Part shown: positions 62,084 through 64,000 of the stretch, piece by piece
Layout of the letters: each line of letters starts with the position of its first letter
How positions within the stretch are numbered: the first letter of the stretch is position 1
Assembly (NCBI RefSeq): GCF_022179225.1
Contig: NZ_BPQL01000017.1
Coordinates: 44,377-108,376 of the forward strand
Reading direction: 5' to 3'
DNA from: Methylobacterium goesingense
GTDB taxonomy: Bacteria > Pseudomonadota > Alphaproteobacteria > Rhizobiales > Beijerinckiaceae
Length of the DNA stretch: 64,000 nucleotides
Program-made: the position numbers and the translations under genes
The notes under the pieces: model-generated
Database searches by the model: none
The model's input: the letters and a program-made list of their open reading frames with translations, nothing else
What the model was told of the DNA's origin: nothing

Positions 62084-62334
62084 TGTGGCCACGTATCAGG
62101 TGTTTGGAGAGCGGGGGGTAGGGGGGTCCGAAGTCTTCCGGGGTAGGGTCGGCCACCGCATGGGGTCTCAGGCGGGGACTTTTTTTCGCGGAAGCCAGGA
62201 AATTTCAGGCGGCTGATATTAAGGAGGCCCGGAGGCCAGGGGTATTCGAGGGGCCAGCAGGCCCGGAGGCCAGGGGTATTCGAGGGGCCAGCAGGCCCGG
62301 AGGCCAACGATCTTCGAGGGCCAGGAGGCCTAGA
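62084..62334. other. G-rich gap with 34-bp tandem repeats
   Basis: About 250 bp without a gene. It contains G-runs at 62113-62126 and 62140-62148 (possible G-quadruplex) and the 34-bp tandem array listed next. Confidence 0.45.
62225..62325. repeat. 34-bp tandem repeat, 2.9 copies
   Basis: Units at 62225-62258 and 62259-62292 are identical (each begins AGGCCCGGAGGCCAGGGG). A third (62293 onward) diverges after 14 bases to AACGATCTTCGAG. The array ends where the IS fragment begins. Such arrays are often insertion or replication by-products. Confidence 0.75.
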
Positions 62335-62935
62335 CTGATCCTCCCCCGATTCCACGGACAGGAGGTTAGCTCGCGTTCCGCTCGGCGTGCTCGGGGGTGA
62401 TGTAACCGAGTGCCGAGTGGATGCGCTGCCGATTGTAGTATCCTTCGATGTAAGCGAACAGGTCGCGGCGAGCCTCGTCCCGGGTCATCCATCGTCGCTG
62501 GTGAACGAGTTCGACCTTGAGCGTGTGGAAGAAGCTCTCCATGGGAGCGTTGTCGTAACAGCAGCCCGTCCGGCTCATGGAGGGCGTCGCCTTCATGTCG
62601 GCGAGCTGTTTGCGATAGGCCTCGGCGGCGTATTGGCTGCCACGATCCGAGTGACAGATGAGCCCGGCACCCGGTCTTTGTCGTTGGGTAGCCATCATAA
62701 GGGCGGCCGCCGTCAGCTCGGTCCGCATGTGATCGCGCATGGACCAGCCGACGATCTTGCGGGTGGCGAGATCGAGCACGGCAGCCAGGTAGAGCCAGCC
62801 CTCGCCAGTGGGCAGGTAGGTGATGTCGGCGAGCCAGACCGTATTGGGCCGCGCGGCCGAGAAGATCTGCTTCAGGAGGTTGGGCGCGATCGGCAGGTCA
62901 TGATGGCTGTCGGTCGTGCAGGGCCGGAATCCGAG
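62335..62935. mobile_element. IS3-family insertion sequence fragment
   Basis: The right boundary is probably TGATCCTCCCCCGATT at about 62335, followed by the end of a minus-strand orfB with its stop at 62366. At the other end, homology to the transposase ceases between about 62920 and 62939, where an AraC-type reading frame takes over. Only the C-terminal part of OrfB remains, so it cannot transpose on its own. Confidence 0.75.
62366..62935 (-). pseudogene. IS3-family transposase OrfB, N-terminally truncated
   Basis: The remaining C-terminal region (TTDSHHDLPIAPNLLKQIFSAARPNTVWLADITYLPTGEGWLYLAAVLDLATRKIVGWS...) keeps the DDE aspartates in WLADITY and HSDRGSQY and the glutamate in NAPMESFFHTLK. 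It lacks the N-terminal HTH/OrfA part and the first third of OrfB, so it is inactive. Confidence 0.8.
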
Positions 62936-63895
62936 GGATTCGAGGCCTACCATCGGCTCTACGGCCTTGCGGCAGACGTAGATCGGACCGAAGGGCGGTT
63001 CGGCGCTGCAGTCCGAGTGCTGCATGTCCCGCGCATGCAGGTGTTCGAGCGCCAAGTGAGCGGCCTTCAGCATGGCCGGACGACGGCGCGGGCGCGGCGG
63101 GACGGATTCGACCACTTCGCCCTGCATATGCTGAAGTCCGGCGAACTCGTGGCCGGGCCGGCCGGGGCGGAGCGTCGCTTGAAGCCCGGCGAGGTATCTA
63201 TCGTCGATACGTCCCATCCGCATCGGTCGCGCATGGAAGGTGCCCATCTCTACACGGTCCAACTTGCGCGGGAGCATGTGCAGGCCGTGCTGGGCACCGT
63301 CGACCGGATCCACGGTGCTGTCCTCAACGCGGCGACGGCCGGCCTGCTGGCGGACTTCACCGCCTCCTTGATCCGGCATGACCGGCAACCATGTCCCGGC
63401 GAAACGGACCATGCGGCCAGGGCCGTGACCGAACTACTTGCCCTCAGCCTGTCCGGCGAGACGGCATCCCCGCGTAGGCTGTCGGTCGATTCGGAGAAGA
63501 TCCTGCGCCGCTCGCAGGCCGACGCGTTCATCGCCAAGCACCTGCCGGATCCCCGCCTCAACGTCGACGCCGTCGCCGCTGGGATAGGGGTCTCCCGCTC
63601 CGTCCTCTACCGGATCTTCGAGGACGAGGGCGGCGTCCGGCAATTTATCCAGCGTCACCGGCTAGACGCCGCACGTCGTACCCTGCGGCGCCCCGGCGAA
63701 GGACTGAGCATTGCCGTCCTGGCCAATACCTGCGGGTTCGCGAGCCAGAGCCATTTCAGTCGCGCCTTTGCGGGCGCGTTCGCCATCTCGCCCGGCCGTT
63801 TCAGGGCCGAACTCCGGGATGCCCGCGCTGCCGACAGCGTTGATAGCGCGCTTCTGGACAACCCCCTGATGCGCTGGGCCTACGACCTGTACTGA
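62903..63895 (+). CDS. AraC-family regulator whose 5' end adjoins the IS fragment
   Basis: The roughly 330-residue frame has an AraC_binding_2-type N-terminal domain (FEAYHRLYGLAADVDRTEGRF...RDGFDHFALHMLKSGELVAGP...VSIVDTSHPHR) and a C-terminal double HTH (LNVDAVAAGIGVSRSVLYRIF..., IAVLANTCGFASQSHFSRAF). Homology starts near residue 12, just inside the IS-proximal DNA. The ATGs at 62900/62903 are in IS sequence, so the native start and promoter seem to be lost. It could be expressed from IS-borne starts or be a remnant. Confidence 0.65.
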   Translation: MAVGRAGPESEGFEAYHRLYGLAADVDRTEGRFGAAVRVLHVPRMQVFERQVSGLQHGRTTARARRDGFDHFALHMLKSGELVAGPAGAERRLKPGEVSIVDTSHPHRSRMEGAHLYTVQLAREHVQAVLGTVDRIHGAVLNAATAGLLADFTASLIRHDRQPCPGETDHAARAVTELLALSLSGETASPRRLSVDSEKILRRSQADAFIAKHLPDPRLNVDAVAAGIGVSRSVLYRIFEDEGGVRQFIQRHRLDAARRTLRRPGEGLSIAVLANTCGFASQSHFSRAFAGAFAISPGRFRAELRDARAADSVDSALLDNPLMRWAYDLY

Positions 63896-63917
63896 TCCCA
63901 TCCGGTAGGAGGCTCGA

Positions 63918-64000
63918 TCACCGTTCCCGCCAGGCCTTTGCGATCTGATCGGAGAGCGGTTTGACGAGGTAGCTGAGGACAGATCGGTCGCCGAGCTGCA
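63918..64000 (-). CDS. HlyD-family type I secretion adaptor, C-terminus (partial)
   Basis: The minus-strand frame enters at the right edge and stops at TGA (63918-63920). Its 26 visible residues (QLGDRSVLSYLVKPLSDQIAKAWRER) match the conserved C-terminal end of HlyD/EmrA-type periplasmic adaptors of type I secretion (GxRSVLxYLxKPL). The rest is outside the window. It converges with the AraC gene. Confidence 0.8.
   Translation of the reverse strand, partial: QLGDRSVLSYLVKPLSDQIAKAWRER

Noticed and set aside
62387..62900. Plus-strand frame through the IS fragment joined to the AraC gene
   Set aside because: The upstream part is antisense to transposase sequence; only the section from about 62903 is AraC-like.

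Overview
The window is high-GC, densely coded bacterial chromosome that reads as an alphaproteobacterium of the Methylobacterium/Methylorubrum type. This is inferred, not proven. Support comes from GC-rich third codon positions, many PAS/LOV/HWE sensor kinases, a Rhizobiales-type extragenic palindrome (TAGAGCATTTTC...), repeated 'CTCTCCCCGC' palindromes and a DUF6074 gene in the integrated element.

Layout. 1-16 kb: tail of an unknown gene, a nucleoside (CNT) transporter, a PrlF/YhaV toxin-antitoxin pair, a CorA/ZntB-type metal transporter, an Orn/Lys/Arg decarboxylase overlapping a GNAT acetyltransferase, two small proteins, an ABC exporter, a hybrid PAS kinase preceded by a toxin-less ParD-like gene, an exported protein of unknown function and an M20 peptidase. 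16-18.3 kb: a tightly overlapped DUF3649-PepSY-DUF3325 membrane operon typical of ferric-siderophore handling, with an Irr/Fur-like palindrome upstream. 18.6-24.4 kb: one very large SF1 helicase-nuclease (DUF4011/MTES_1575/DUF3320), a plausible defence gene. 24.5-30 kb: an isolated minC and a giant four-PAS hybrid kinase. 30-37.9 kb: DUF1330 protein, crotonase-fold enzyme, PPK2 kinase, a 42-residue protein with a duplicated motif, ABC-F protein, patatin lipoprotein, and a LOV histidine kinase overlapping its response regulator. 37.9-42.2 kb: dctA, aspA and a LysR regulator, all on the minus strand (C4-dicarboxylate/aspartate use). 42.3-44.9 kb: a formate/nitrite channel followed by a PP2C-Ser/Thr kinase fusion. 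45.2-49.6 kb: galactarate module (MFS transporter, garD) and an MHS transporter. 49.7-57.2 kb: typA, acyl-CoA ligase, orphan pseudopilin, a minus-strand cluster of small proteins with a transglutaminase, and tRNA-Arg(CCG).

From about 58.36 kb to beyond the right edge lies an integrated element. Its left end is a 3' fragment of a tRNA-Thr(TGT) gene, which looks like an attachment site, followed by a tyrosine integrase. Next come a gene of clearly lower GC, an excisionase-like HTH protein, a DUF6074 protein and a winged-helix protein, the last three joined by ATGA overlaps. After these come iteron-like repeats at 23-bp spacing and 34-bp tandem repeats. An IS3-family fragment then abuts an AraC-type regulator whose original start appears lost, and the window closes with the tail of a HlyD-type secretion adaptor. 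The parts most worth testing are the helicase-nuclease, the iteron/winged-helix module, the ParD-like/kinase overlap and the transglutaminase cluster.
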